Shown here in pieces: positions 6,252 to 14,853 of a stretch of DNA of 37,488 nucleotides. This stretch comes from Actinomadura formosensis NBRC 14204 (GTDB lineage: Bacteria > Actinomycetota > Actinomycetes > Streptosporangiales > Streptosporangiaceae). The DNA lies in NCBI RefSeq assembly GCF_001552155.1, contig NZ_BCQQ01000065.1, positions 1 through 37,488 on the forward strand, in the 5' to 3' direction. The notes below the pieces were generated by a model. That model was not told where the DNA came from. It ran no database searches and worked only from the letters and a program-made list of their open reading frames with translations. Position 1 is the first letter of the stretch. Each line of letters begins with the position of its first letter. The position numbers and the translations under genes are program-made.

Positions 6252-6536
6252 AGCGCCCCGATCGTCCGTGACAGCGGTTCAATCACAGGGTTCCATGAAC
6301 ATCTTCTTTTAACAATGTTCCGGCACGCTGACGCATTTTCGGTTCCGGGAATCCCGCGATTTCGGATTACCACTGGAAGACATATCGCATGGGCGGTCTC
6401 TAGTGGTGGCGGACGTGGTGCCGAGCCGGTTCGAGGATCTGATCCCGGTGCCGGAGGACGTACGGAATGTGAAGGCGCAGGTCGTGCCGTTCGCGGCGGG
6501 CGGGCATCCGGACCGCCGTGTTGTTCAAGGGGCTGC

Positions 6537-9500
6537 TCAGGGAGTTCGGGGGCCCGGGGCCGCGGCGGCGTGTGCCAGGTGCTCCGCCGCCGTGTCCGGG
6601 CGGCCGAGCCGCCGGGCGAGCTTCGCCAGGACGGCGTGGGTGGAGCCGGCGCAGGCCAGCGCCGAGCCGACGACCTGGAGCCGGTCCCGGTACGGGTACA
6701 GCATCCGGTACATGGCCGCCGGGTCGGGGGTTCCGAGAACGGCGGCGATCTCCCCGAGCTGGCCGTGTTCGAAGTCCGAGGCCCAGGTCTGCTCGCGTGG
6801 TAGCCGATCCAGCTCCCAGCGGCGGAGCAGATGCCGGGCGTGCTCCTGTTCGCCCGCGTCCAGCAGCGCCAGGACGGCGGTGGGACGCAGCGCCTTGTTC
6901 TCCGCTCGCGGCGCCGCGGCGAGGAGTTCGTCGAGCCGGCCGGGGACCCGCCCCCTGACCCGGTCCAGCACGGTGAGCTGCATGAGGCGGGCCCATTGCC
7001 CGCCCCACACGCTGGTCCGGCTGTGCTGCCGGTGCGCCTGCTCGATCAGTTCGCGGGCCGTGTCGTCGTCGCCGCGGAAGATCGCGTACCCGGCCTGCTG
7101 GTAGGTGTGCTGGACCTCCAGCTCGGTGATACCGAGGGTCTGCACCATGTGCCGGGTCCATTCGAGGCCGTCCTCGTACTCGGCGATCCGGCCGAACTTC
7201 AGATGCACCGAGAGCAGGTGCATGCGCGCGATCACCTCGGTGGCGGCCGGCAGCCCGGCGCCCGCCAGCGCGAGCGACTCCTCCAGCGCGGCGATCCTGG
7301 CGGGCTCCCGCTCCGGGACCCAGGAGGCCATGACGTAGTTGTTCAGCGTCCGGCCGCGCAGCTCCGGGTCGCCGATCCGGCGGGCGATCTCCACCGCCTC
7401 CTCGGCCAGCCGTTCGCCCTCCGGGCGGTCGGGCCCGTAGTACAGCTCGACGGCCAGGGTGCCCAGCAGCTCGGCCCGCCGGCGCGGATCGCGCGTCTCG
7501 GCGATCAGGTCCCGCAGCAGCGCGACGAAGCCGGGGTCGACGGTGCCGTAGGGGCGCCAGTTCCACAGCGTCACGCCGCCGAGGACGGACACGGCGTCGG
7601 CGAGCCGCTCCCGGTCCCCGGCCCGCCGGGCGATCTCCACCGCCTCGTTCAGCACCGCCGCGGCGCCGCGCACGTCGCCCGCCAGCCGCAGCTCCCCGAC
7701 GAGGGTCATCAGCGTCCGGTAGCGGCGGTCCTCCCCGTCCCCGCCCGGCGGCAGCACCGCCAGGGCCCGCTCGCGGTGCCGGGCCGCCTGGTCGAACGCG
7801 AGCCGCCTGCACGCCTCGTCGGCGGCCCGGGAGCAGGTGCGGAAGGCGGGCTCGGACGCGGTGCCGCCGGCGGCGTGGAAACGGTGCCGCGCCAGGTCGT
7901 CCAGGCGGCCGTCCCCGCCGTGGACGGCCTCGATGGCGTCGGCGAGGAGCGCGTGCAGCTGCGTCCGCTCGCCCGGGGCCAGCCGCGCCGACAGCGCGTC
8001 CCGGGAGATGTCGTGGACGAACCGCCACCGCCACGTCTCCTCGTCGTGCCGGAGCAGCCCGCTGTCCAGCGCCGGTTCCAGCGCGGTCACGACCTGCGCC
8101 GGGTCCATCCGGACGGCGTGGGCGAGGATCCCGATGTCGATCTCGGCGCCCGCGAGCGCCGCCAGCCGCACCAGGACGCGGGTGCGCTCGGGCAGCCGCT
8201 CGAAGCGGCGTTCCACGACGTCCCGGACGGTGGCGGGCACCTGCGACCTGGGACGCCCGTCCACGTCGTCGTGGAACCGGAGCAGCTCGGCGAGGAAGAA
8301 CGGGTTCCCGCCGGTGCGCTCCCGCACCGCCGCCGCGTCCGGCAGGCCGTCGCCGTGCCCGCCGAGCAGGGTCTCGACCTCGGTGACGGAGAGCCCGGAC
8401 AGCGGGAGCCGGTGGACGGCGCGCTCGCGTCCCAGCAGGGCCAGCGTGTCCTCCAGCGCCGCCGGGTCGAGCGCGTCGGTGGACCTGCACGTCGCCACGA
8501 TGCCGCAGGGCAGGCCGCGCAGCCGCCCGATGAGCAGCCGCAGCGCCTGCAATGATCCCGTGTCGGCCCATTGCAGGTCGTCCAGGACGAGCAGCAGCGG
8601 GCCGGTGCGGGCGGCCTCGACGACGGCGCGGGCGATGGCCTCCAGCAGGCGGAAGCGCTCGATCGCCAGGTCCTGGGTCCGCGTGGCCGCGCGGTCCCCG
8701 GCGAGGCCCGCCGGACGGCTCTGCGCGCCGCCCGCGAAGGGGGGCCGTTCCACGCCCAGCTCTTGGAGCACCTGTTCCCAGAGCCAGAAGGGCGGGGCGC
8801 CCAGGTCCTCCACCGCCCGCGCCCATACGACGTTCATGTGCCGTTCGCGGGCGATCCACGCGGCGGCCTCGGCGAGCGTGGTCTTGCCGATCCCCGCCTC
8901 GCCTTCGAGCAGCACCATCGTCCCGGTGCCCCGGCGGGCGGCCTCGATCCCGGCCCGCAGCTCGCCGAGCTCGCGTTCGCGTCCGACGAGTCCCGGCACG
9001 GAGCCCGCTGCCTGCTCGTCCGGGGGCGCCGCAGGCTCGGGGGCCGTCCGCCCCGTGCTCGCGGACGGCTCCGGCCGCGCGACGTCCGGCGGGATCCGCG
9101 TCTCCGGGACGGGGGCCGCGGTGGCGACCTCGCCGAGCGAGGGGTCGCGGCGCAGGATCGCGCTCTGCAGGCCGGCCAGCTCCGGCCCCGGGATCAGCCC
9201 GAGTTCCTCGTCCAGCAGCCGGCGGCAGTCCTGGTACGCCTTCAGCGCGTCCGCCTGCCTGCCGTCGCGGTAGGCGGCGAGCATGAGCCGCGCCCAGTAC
9301 CGCTCCCGGAGCGGCTGTTCGCGGACGAGCGTCTCGGCGGTCGCGGCGGCCAGGTCCGGGCGGCCGCATCCGAGCAGCGCGGCGGCCCTGCAGTCCAGCG
9401 CGCGCAGCCGCAGCTCCATCATGGCCTCGGCGTGCCCGGCCAGGTCGGGGTCCTCGGCGACGTCGGCGAAGGGACGTCCGCGCCACAGCGCCAGGGCGCG

Positions 9501-9992
9501 GTCCACGGCCTCCAGCGCGGCGGCGTGGGCGGCCCGCTCCACCAGCCGTTCGCCGTCCGCGACCAGGGCGGCGAACAGGCCGGTGTCGACCTCGCCGTCC
9601 GCCGCGTCCAGCAGGTACCCGGGCGGACGGGTCACGATCGCGCCCGTGGCCGTGCGGGTCCTGCGGGACGGGTCGAGCAGCCGCCGCGCCTGGGAGACGT
9701 AGACCTGGAGCGTTCCCACCGCGGAGGCCGGGGGGTCACCCGACCACAGCCGGTCGACCAGCCGGTCGACCGACACGACCCGGCCGGCGTCCGCGATCAG
9801 CAGCGTCAGCAGCGCGCGCAGCTTGCCCGATCCCACGACGATGGGCGTGCCCGCCGCGTCGGTCACCTCCAGCGGCCCCAGTACCCGGAACCGCGGCACC
9901 CCGGCGGTGGCACCGGACTCCCGCTCGAAATCGCCTTCCACCCGCCCCCGCTGTGGTGCCCGTGTCCCTGTGCCGGCCTGCCCGGTCGCCAC
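6537..9992 (-). CDS. AfsR/SARP-type regulator with BTAD, ATPase and TPR domains
   Basis: An 1151-aa regulator. A winged-helix DNA-binding domain lies at residues about 34-125 (FRVLGPLEVTDAAGTPIVVG, then KLRALLTLLIADAG and SVDRLVDRLW). A BTAD domain covers about 130-280. The ATPase opens with GLVGRERELGELRAG (334-348), has a Walker A GEAGIGKT (364-371) and a Walker B LLLVLDDLQW (466-475). A long C-terminal helical region from about 650 resembles TPR repeats. This layout fits large SARP/LAL activators that switch on secondary-metabolite or stress genes. GTG 9992 is given; GTG 9941, preceded by GGGGGCGG, is a good alternative start. It is divergent from the FAD oxidoreductase at 10140, its probable target. 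No membrane segments. Confidence 0.93.
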   Translation of the reverse strand: MATGQAGTGTRAPQRGRVEGDFERESGATAGVPRFRVLGPLEVTDAAGTPIVVGSGKLRALLTLLIADAGRVVSVDRLVDRLWSGDPPASAVGTLQVYVSQARRLLDPSRRTRTATGAIVTRPPGYLLDAADGEVDTGLFAALVADGERLVERAAHAAALEAVDRALALWRGRPFADVAEDPDLAGHAEAMMELRLRALDCRAAALLGCGRPDLAAATAETLVREQPLRERYWARLMLAAYRDGRQADALKAYQDCRRLLDEELGLIPGPELAGLQSAILRRDPSLGEVATAAPVPETRIPPDVARPEPSASTGRTAPEPAAPPDEQAAGSVPGLVGRERELGELRAGIEAARRGTGTMVLLEGEAGIGKTTLAEAAAWIARERHMNVVWARAVEDLGAPPFWLWEQVLQELGVERPPFAGGAQSRPAGLAGDRAATRTQDLAIERFRLLEAIARAVVEAARTGPLLLVLDDLQWADTGSLQALRLLIGRLRGLPCGIVATCRSTDALDPAALEDTLALLGRERAVHRLPLSGLSVTEVETLLGGHGDGLPDAAAVRERTGGNPFFLAELLRFHDDVDGRPRSQVPATVRDVVERRFERLPERTRVLVRLAALAGAEIDIGILAHAVRMDPAQVVTALEPALDSGLLRHDEETWRWRFVHDISRDALSARLAPGERTQLHALLADAIEAVHGGDGRLDDLARHRFHAAGGTASEPAFRTCSRAADEACRRLAFDQAARHRERALAVLPPGGDGEDRRYRTLMTLVGELRLAGDVRGAAAVLNEAVEIARRAGDRERLADAVSVLGGVTLWNWRPYGTVDPGFVALLRDLIAETRDPRRRAELLGTLAVELYYGPDRPEGERLAEEAVEIARRIGDPELRGRTLNNYVMASWVPEREPARIAALEESLALAGAGLPAATEVIARMHLLSVHLKFGRIAEYEDGLEWTRHMVQTLGITELEVQHTYQQAGYAIFRGDDDTARELIEQAHRQHSRTSVWGGQWARLMQLTVLDRVRGRVPGRLDELLAAAPRAENKALRPTAVLALLDAGEQEHARHLLRRWELDRLPREQTWASDFEHGQLGEIAAVLGTPDPAAMYRMLYPYRDRLQVVGSALACAGSTHAVLAKLARRLGRPDTAAEHLAHAAAAPGPRTP

Positions 9993-10024
9993 TTAAGGAC
10001 GGCTTGTGTCCGGCCTTAACGGCG
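9992..10024. promoter_or_regulatory. Candidate SARP direct-repeat site
   Basis: CTTAAGGACGGC (9992-10003) and CTTAACGGCG (10015-10024) are imperfect direct repeats offset by 23 bp, about two helical turns. They lie in the gap between the SARP gene and the FAD oxidoreductase. SARP proteins bind spaced direct repeats near their target promoters. Only two copies are visible, so this is speculative. Confidence 0.3.
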
Positions 10025-10139
10025 CCGAACAGGCCAAATCTAACCCACCGCAAAGGGTGCCCCAAGTGATGCCTGCGAGAACGGATGTGCCGCCCGCCGC
10101 TCGGCACCGCCGAGAAGATCCCAGACAGGAGAGATCACC

Positions 10140-11537
10140 GTGACCACCATGTCCCTCCCGGACCTCGACGGCCTTCGTCAGCAGGTCTCCGGCCCGGTCC
10201 TCACCCCCGGCGACCCCGGCCTCGACCGGGAGGTCGCGCCGTTCAACCTGACGATCCGGCACCGTCCCGCGGTCGTCGTCGGCGCGACCGGAGCGGCCGA
10301 CGTGGCGGCGGCGGTCGGGTTCGCCCGGCGGTACGGGCTGCCCGTCGCCGTCCACGCCACCGGGCACGGCTCCGTCGCCCCGGTTGCGGGGGCCCTGATC
10401 GTCAACACCGGCCGCATGCGCGGCCTCACCGTCGACCCGGCCACCCGGACCGCCCGGGTCGAGGCGGGCGTCACCTGGGCCGAGGTGATCGAGGCCGCCG
10501 CGCCGTACGGGCTCGCCCCGCTCTGCGGCTCGGCCCCCTCCGTCGGCGCCGTCGGCTACACGCTCGGCGGCGGCCTCGGACCGATCGCCCGGACCTACGG
10601 CTTCGCCGCCGACCACGTCCGGTCCCTGGAGGTCGTGACCGCCGACGGCCGCACGCGGATCGCGGACGCCGGCACCGAGCCGGACCTGTTCTGGGCCCTG
10701 CGCGGCGGCAAGGGCGACTTCGGCATCGTCACCGCCATGACGATCGGCCTGTTCCCGGTCGCGAGCCTGTACGGCGGCGGGATCTTCTACGCCGGCGAGG
10801 ACTCGGCGCGGGTCCTGCACGCCTACCGCGCGTGGTCCCGCGACCTGCCCGAGTCGACCACCACGTCCGTCGCGCTGCTCCGGCTGCCGCCGGTGGACGA
10901 GCTGCCGCCGCCGCTGCGCGGCCGGTTCGTCGTCCACCTGCGCGTCGCCCACGTCGGCGACCAGGCCGAGGGCGAGCGGCTGCTCGCGCCGATGCGGTCG
11001 GCCGCCCCGCCGATCATCGACATGGTCGGCATGATGCCGTACACCGCCATCGGCGCCATCCACAACGACCCGACCGACCCGATGCCCGTGTGGGAGCGGG
11101 GCGCGCTGTTCCGCGAGCTGACCGAGGACGCCGTCCAGGCCCTGCTGGACGTGGCCGGGCCGGGCGCCGAGGCCCCGCCGCACATGGTCGAGCTGCGCCA
11201 TCTCGGCGGCGCGGTGGCCCGCGCGCCGCAGGTCCCCAACGCGGTCGGCGGACGGGACGCCGCGTACTCGCTGCTCGTGCTCGCCCCGCCGCCCCCGCAG
11301 GACATGGCGGCCCTGGTGCGGCCGCTCGGCGAACGCGTCATCGACGCCGTCCGCCCGTGGACGACCGGCGGTGCGCTCCTCAACTTCCAGGGTGCGGCCA
11401 CCGCGCCCGAGCAGGTCGCGGCCGTCTGGCCGCCCGACGTTCACCGGCGGCTCACGGAGCTGAAGGCCGTCTACGACCCGACCGGGATGTTCCGCTTCGG
11501 CCACTCCATCGGCATCCCAAACCCCACCGCCGGCTAA
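10140..11537 (+). CDS. FAD-binding oxidoreductase, berberine-bridge (PCMH) type
   Basis: A 465-aa oxidase-like flavoprotein started at GTG 10140, with AGGAGA 7 nt upstream. The N-terminal PCMH FAD-binding domain has RPAVVVGATGAADVAAAVGF and ATGHG, in which His76 is the expected 8-alpha-histidyl attachment site. It also has SAPSVGAVGYTLGGGLG (131-147). Bicovalent family members carry a Cys where this protein has Ala132, so FAD is probably attached through His only. The C-terminal part ends in YDPTGMFRFGHSI, the usual berberine-bridge tail. These enzymes oxidise sugars, alkaloids or polyketide intermediates. There is no Tat or Sec signal, so it is probably cytosolic. A strong terminator follows, so the gene is monocistronic. 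Confidence 0.92.
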   Translation: MTTMSLPDLDGLRQQVSGPVLTPGDPGLDREVAPFNLTIRHRPAVVVGATGAADVAAAVGFARRYGLPVAVHATGHGSVAPVAGALIVNTGRMRGLTVDPATRTARVEAGVTWAEVIEAAAPYGLAPLCGSAPSVGAVGYTLGGGLGPIARTYGFAADHVRSLEVVTADGRTRIADAGTEPDLFWALRGGKGDFGIVTAMTIGLFPVASLYGGGIFYAGEDSARVLHAYRAWSRDLPESTTTSVALLRLPPVDELPPPLRGRFVVHLRVAHVGDQAEGERLLAPMRSAAPPIIDMVGMMPYTAIGAIHNDPTDPMPVWERGALFRELTEDAVQALLDVAGPGAEAPPHMVELRHLGGAVARAPQVPNAVGGRDAAYSLLVLAPPPPQDMAALVRPLGERVIDAVRPWTTGGALLNFQGAATAPEQVAAVWPPDVHRRLTELKAVYDPTGMFRFGHSIGIPNPTAG

Positions 11538-11554
11538 CGGCCGCCGAACGGCGA

Positions 11555-11591
11555 TCGTCCTGGAAGAGCCCACCCGCCCCTTCCAGGACGA
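11555..11591 (+). terminator. Intrinsic terminator after the FAD oxidoreductase
   Basis: TCGTCCTGGAAG (11555-11566) pairs perfectly with CTTCCAGGACGA (11580-11591): a 12-bp stem and 13-nt loop, 18 nt after the stop codon, followed by AAATG. Confidence 0.75.
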
Positions 11592-11747
11592 AATGCCCAT
11601 CGCCCCGACTCCCACCTCATCCAAGTGAATCACCGAGCGCGCGGCGTGCCACCACACCGGCGCGGGCGGGGAACGACTCCCTGACGGACTGGGCCACTAC
11701 CGCATCCGTAACGTGGTGTGGTCGTCCCCGCCCGTCAAGGCGAAGGT

Positions 11748-12098
11748 TCATGGGCCGCCGGTGGAGAAGCCGACATAGATCTCGATGTCCTCGATCGCCT
11801 GCTCCGCATATCCCGCGATACGTGGATCGTTCATCGCTGAACGGAGTACGGGGAGCGCCCGATCGATATCAATCGACTTGTGTATTCTTGCGATATGCCC
11901 CAGGCAGGTCATGGCCGTGGCGCGGACTTGCCAAGACGGATGGTCTTTCAGCGTCAGGCACTGATCCTGTACCCATGTTCCATCTTCGTCATGGAGTGCG
12001 AGACCCACGAGCGCCTCCTGAACCGCGTCGTCATCACCATCGGTGAGTGCCCGTTGCAGTTCGTCCCGCCGCGCGGGCGGCACGTCCGCGTACTCCAT
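11748..12098 (-). CDS. HEAT-repeat-like small protein
   Basis: A 116-aa helical protein. Residues about 22-75 form two HEAT-like helical pairs (DAVQEALVGLALHDEDGTWV, then LTLKDHPSWQVRATAMTCLG HIARIH). A third pair follows at 78-108 (RALPVLRSAMNDPRIAGYAE, then QAIEDIEIYV). HEAT-like proteins of this size and style are widespread in bacteria, sometimes as immunity proteins or orphan adaptors in polymorphic-toxin regions. No toxin gene is visible here. ATG 12098 has AGAAGGG about 11 nt upstream. It diverges from the DUF6879-like gene at 12149 with only 50 nt between starts. It is soluble and lacks a signal peptide. Confidence 0.7.
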   Translation of the reverse strand: MEYADVPPARRDELQRALTDGDDDAVQEALVGLALHDEDGTWVQDQCLTLKDHPSWQVRATAMTCLGHIARIHKSIDIDRALPVLRSAMNDPRIAGYAEQAIEDIEIYVGFSTGGP

Positions 12099-12148
12099 CA
12101 GAGTATTTTGCCCTTCTTGTTCACGAGCCCCGCCCGCCTCCCGGCACG

Positions 12149-12718
12149 ATGCCTCTGACCCGTCCCCACTTCCGGTATACGGCCTACCGGCTGGAGGCGC
12201 TGCAGCGCTATGACGTCTCCTACGAAAAGGAAGAGTTCGCGCTCTTCCTGGCCGGGCAGGCGCGTGGGGGATTCCCGGGGATCGCCGACTGGATCGAGGG
12301 AAACGTGCGGCCCGCGAAGAAGGCGGGGAAGCGCATGCACCGGGTGCATGTCGTCGAGGAGCCCCTTTCCGACTACGTCCGGTTCGAATGCGCCTGGTCC
12401 TACGAGCACACCGTCCCGGCTGGGGAGGATGTGCGGATCATCCCGGTCGGCCGTGGCGAGTGGCCGGAAGGCATCCCCCGCCGTGACTACTGGCTCTTCG
12501 ACTCCTGCCGCTTCGTCACGATGCATTACGAGCGGGATGGAGCGTTCGCGGCGGCGGAGATCATCGATGACCCCGAGGAGATCGTCCAGGCGAACCACTG
12601 GCGGGGTGTTCGTTGTAGTGGTGACACGTCAGCATGGGTGCCAAGTTCTGCCGCCGGGTGCGTAGCAGCGCGGTCCCGTATAGCCCGGCCCGGCTCCGCC
12701 GCCGCCGGCCTTTTCTGA
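12149..12718 (+). CDS. DUF6879 family protein with replaced C-terminus
   Basis: A 189-aa frame from ATG 12149 with no clear ribosome binding site. Residues 1-152 are a good DUF6879 domain. They include TAYRLEALQRYDVSYEKEEF, ALFLAG, the core RMHRVHVVEEPLSDYVRFEC, AGEDVRIIPVGR, and RDYWLFDSCRFVTMHYERDG followed by EIVQANHWR. Relatives normally continue with a helix ending in Y-x-x-x-H. Here, after about 12,604, the frame reads a low-complexity Ser/Arg/Ala tail. That tail overlaps the 3' end of the convergent lipoprotein gene by 90 nt. I infer a deletion or recombination joint near 12,600, so the protein may be non-functional. Confidence 0.6.
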   Translation: MPLTRPHFRYTAYRLEALQRYDVSYEKEEFALFLAGQARGGFPGIADWIEGNVRPAKKAGKRMHRVHVVEEPLSDYVRFECAWSYEHTVPAGEDVRIIPVGRGEWPEGIPRRDYWLFDSCRFVTMHYERDGAFAAAEIIDDPEEIVQANHWRGVRCSGDTSAWVPSSAAGCVAARSRIARPGSAAAGLF

Positions 12719-13237
12719 GCTTCTCGGCCGCTTTATATGTTCGGGCTTGTCCTTGGGGATGTCTACCTTCCATTTCTTCTTGTCATGATAAAGCGTTACC
12801 CTGCTGCCGTCGTCGAGTTCGGGTGTGCAGAAATTGATGGTGCCGTTCTCCTGGCCTCCCGGCGGGATGTCGTGCTCAAGGTCCAGTGAGTCTGTGCTGG
12901 ACCACACTGTCTGACCTGCGGCGTTCACCAGGGTGAAGGGGTTCGGGAAGTTGAAACCCGTGCTCAGATGGATAGGGGCGTATCCATGGTTGAATACCTT
13001 GACGCGCGCTATTACGCAGTTCTCGCCGTCGACTTTGCCGCCTTTCGCGGAGATGACGGTGTAGCTTACGGCATCCTTGGCCGGCTCTTGTTCCTCGACG
13101 GGTGCCGGCAGTGTTCGGGGATCGTCATATGTGTAGTCATCATTACCAGCGGCCATGCAGCCTGCGATGAGCACAAAAATCCCCAAAAGGCAACCGCAGC
13201 CAGTGCCCAGTGTTGAATAATTGTCTTTGGAGCTCAT
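12629..13237 (-). CDS. Secreted lipoprotein-like protein with Ig-like domain
   Basis: A 202-aa protein from ATG 13237. Residues about 11-28 are hydrophobic and end in a possible lipobox L-I-A-G-C, so it is probably a lipoprotein or N-terminally anchored. A Pro/Glu linker follows. Residues about 57-165 look like a beta-sandwich of the DUF4352 type: VIARVKVFNHGYAPIHLSTG, then FTLVNAAGQTVWSSTD, then DIPPGGQENGTINFCTPELD. That pattern is typical of small extracellular actinomycete lipoproteins of unknown role. The last 35 residues (Gly/Pro/Arg-rich) overlap the convergent DUF6879 tail and look foreign, so the original 3' end may be lost. Base composition is less GC-rich than its neighbours. Confidence 0.6.
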   Translation of the reverse strand: MSSKDNYSTLGTGCGCLLGIFVLIAGCMAAGNDDYTYDDPRTLPAPVEEQEPAKDAVSYTVISAKGGKVDGENCVIARVKVFNHGYAPIHLSTGFNFPNPFTLVNAAGQTVWSSTDSLDLEHDIPPGGQENGTINFCTPELDDGSRVTLYHDKKKWKVDIPKDKPEHIKRPRSSEKAGGGGAGPGYTGPRCYAPGGRTWHPC

Positions 13238-13380
13238 TTTGAAGTGTGGGTCGGTGACCTTGAAGTCGGGCCGCCACCTGAGCGGATGCCCCTGGAAGTG
13301 CCGATGAGTGTTGTATGTTAGCGTTGTCAACACGCTGAAATCTATACCGAGACGCTCACATTACATGTAACATGCCGGGC

Positions 13381-14091
13381 ATGGGCGTGAAGGTGTACGG
13401 AGAGGACGTTTGAGGACGCCGTCGAAAGTGCGTTGATCGCGCACGGATGGGCGCGGGGCGAGCCGGGAACTACGACCGGGAGCTGGGGCTCGGCACGGCG
13501 GAGCCGGCGGTGTTCCTCGTGCGGACGCAGCCGGAGCAATGGGAGCGGCTGCGCGGCGCCTACGGGGAGGACCCGGCGCGGCCGTTCGCGCGGCTCGTGG
13601 GCAAGGAGATCGGCGTGTGGGGCGCGCTGGACGTGCTGCGCACCGGTGTGAAAGACAAGGGCATCCGATTCCGGCTCGTTTACTTTCTGCCCGCGCACAC
13701 GCTCGCGGCGGGGACGCTGGACGACTAGAACGCGAACCGGCTGACGGTGACGCGGTAGCTGCACTACTCGGCGGACGAGCCCGGTAAGTCGGTCGATCTG
13801 ACGTTCTTCGTCAACGGGATCCCGGTGGCGTCCGCCGAGCTGGAGAACGCGGCGACCGGACAGACCGTCGCCGACGCGCGCAGGCAGTACCTGCACGTGG
13901 AGGACGCGGATGCGAAGGCGGGCAAGATTCCGTCCTTCAAGCCGTTCGCGGTGCACACGCAGCCGCTCATCTTCCCCCGCTACCGCCAGTGGCACGCAGT
14001 GAAGTCGCTGATCGCGGACGCGCGGGAGAAGGGCGCGAGGGCGGAGAAACGGGTGGTGGCTTCACATAGAGGGCGTGTGGTGGGGGAGTAG
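13381..14091 (+). pseudogene. hsdR: Decayed type I restriction endonuclease subunit R (hsdR)
   Basis: Conceptual translation across frames gives the HsdR N-terminal nuclease region: FEDAVESALIAHGWARGEPG, then NYDRELGLGTAEP, then LDVLRTGVKDKGIRFRLVYF, then NRLTVTR and LHYS. After that come DLTFFVNGIPVASAELENAA and, much later, FPRYRQWHAVKSLIADAREKGA, which normally opens the helicase domain. The damage is extensive. There is a frameshift near 13,460-13,470 and probably another near 13,405. Amber codons stand at 13726-13728 and at 13756-13758, where relatives have Gln. Several dozen residues are missing between QY and FPRY. Everything after the helicase start is lost, including the GSGKS Walker motif. 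No hsdM or hsdS lies nearby. Confidence 0.85.
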
Positions 14092-14111
14092 TAGCCGTGT
14101 GACGGCGGTTG

Positions 14112-14822
14112 TCAGGTGGGGACCCCGTGGTCGCGCAGGGGGCCGAGGGTCAGGCCGGTGGCGCGGCAGCCGGCCACGACCTCGGGCAGGGCGGCCAGGG
14201 TGGCCTTCCAGGCGCCGGGTGCCGAGGTGACGTCGCTGTCGTGCAGGAGGAGCGTTGCGCCGCCCCTGAGGTCCGGCGCGAGGGTCTCCAGCACGGAGGA
14301 AGGGGTGGCGGAGGCCGTCCAGTCTCTGCCCCAGGCCGTCCACAGGACGGGACGCAGATCGCTGCGGCGGGCCGCGAGGAGGGCCTCGGTGCTCAGGGCG
14401 CCGTATGGGGGGCGATACCAGGACGGGGTCACGCCGCAGACGTCCTCGATGAGGTGGACGGTGCGGCGGATTTCGGTGGTGACGCGGCCTGGGCGGGTCG
14501 TCAGGGGGTTGTCGTGGTGCCAGCCGTGGACGGCGATCTCGTGGCCGCCCGCGACGATGCGGCGGCCGGCGGACGGGTTGCGGCGGAGCATCGTGCCGAG
14601 GACGAAGAACGTCGCGTGGCAGCCGAGGTGGGCGAGTTCGTCCAGGAAGAGGGGTGTCGAGCGGGCGTCGGGGCCGTCGTCGAAGGTGAGGGCGACATGG
14701 CGGGGGCCGCCGCGGCCGGCGAGGCGGGGCGTCAGCCGGCGGACCGGGGGGAGCCAGGTCACCGCGGGCAGGGTGTGCCCGAGGAGGACGGCGGCCAGGG
14801 CGGCGGGGACACGGCACGGCAT
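14112..14822 (-). CDS. Polysaccharide deacetylase (NodB/CE4 family)
   Basis: A 236-aa protein from ATG 14822 with an N-terminal hydrophobic segment (residues about 5-25), a signal anchor or signal peptide. The NodB domain shows motif 1 VALTFDDGPD (catalytic Asp followed by the metal-binding Asp), motif 2 VHGWHHDN (metal-binding His pair), motif 3 WYRPPYGALS, motif 4 WTAWGRDW and motif 5 ATLLLHDSD. All key residues are present, so it should remove acetyl groups from peptidoglycan or another N-acetylglucosamine polymer outside the membrane. It is divergent from the glycosyltransferase at 14854 with only 31 nt between start codons, so the two promoters must overlap. The pair suggests an envelope-modifying unit. 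Confidence 0.92.
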   Translation of the reverse strand: MPCRVPAALAAVLLGHTLPAVTWLPPVRRLTPRLAGRGGPRHVALTFDDGPDARSTPLFLDELAHLGCHATFFVLGTMLRRNPSAGRRIVAGGHEIAVHGWHHDNPLTTRPGRVTTEIRRTVHLIEDVCGVTPSWYRPPYGALSTEALLAARRSDLRPVLWTAWGRDWTASATPSSVLETLAPDLRGGATLLLHDSDVTSAPGAWKATLAALPEVVAGCRATGLTLGPLRDHGVPT

Positions 14823-14853
14823 GCGGACAGTTTCACCGGGGGGAGAGCAAGCG

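Noticed and set aside
6252..6536. Plus-strand frame starting near 6403 with a plausible N-terminus
   Set aside because: It continues antisense into the SARP gene and has no ribosome binding site or recognisable domain. The interval is best left as non-coding.
6400..9486. Open frame of over 1000 codons in another minus-strand frame within the SARP gene
   Set aside because: It is Arg/Pro/Ala-rich with no domains and lies entirely in the shadow of the SARP gene, whose frame carries clear motifs. High GC makes long spurious frames common.
11660..11747. Short stretch reading GLGHYRIRNVVW, similar to the end of RelE/ParE toxins
   Set aside because: Only about 12 residues are suggestive, with no start, no partner antitoxin and no further similarity. 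Too short to call a remnant.
10085..12046. Long plus-strand frame overlapping the FAD oxidoreductase and continuing past it
   Set aside because: It reads through the oxidoreductase in a wrong frame and across its terminator, with Arg/Pro-rich sequence and no domain.
13342..13995. Minus-strand frame of over 200 codons across the hsdR remnant
   Set aside because: The opposite strand clearly reads as HsdR across frameshifts. The minus frame is compositionally antisense.
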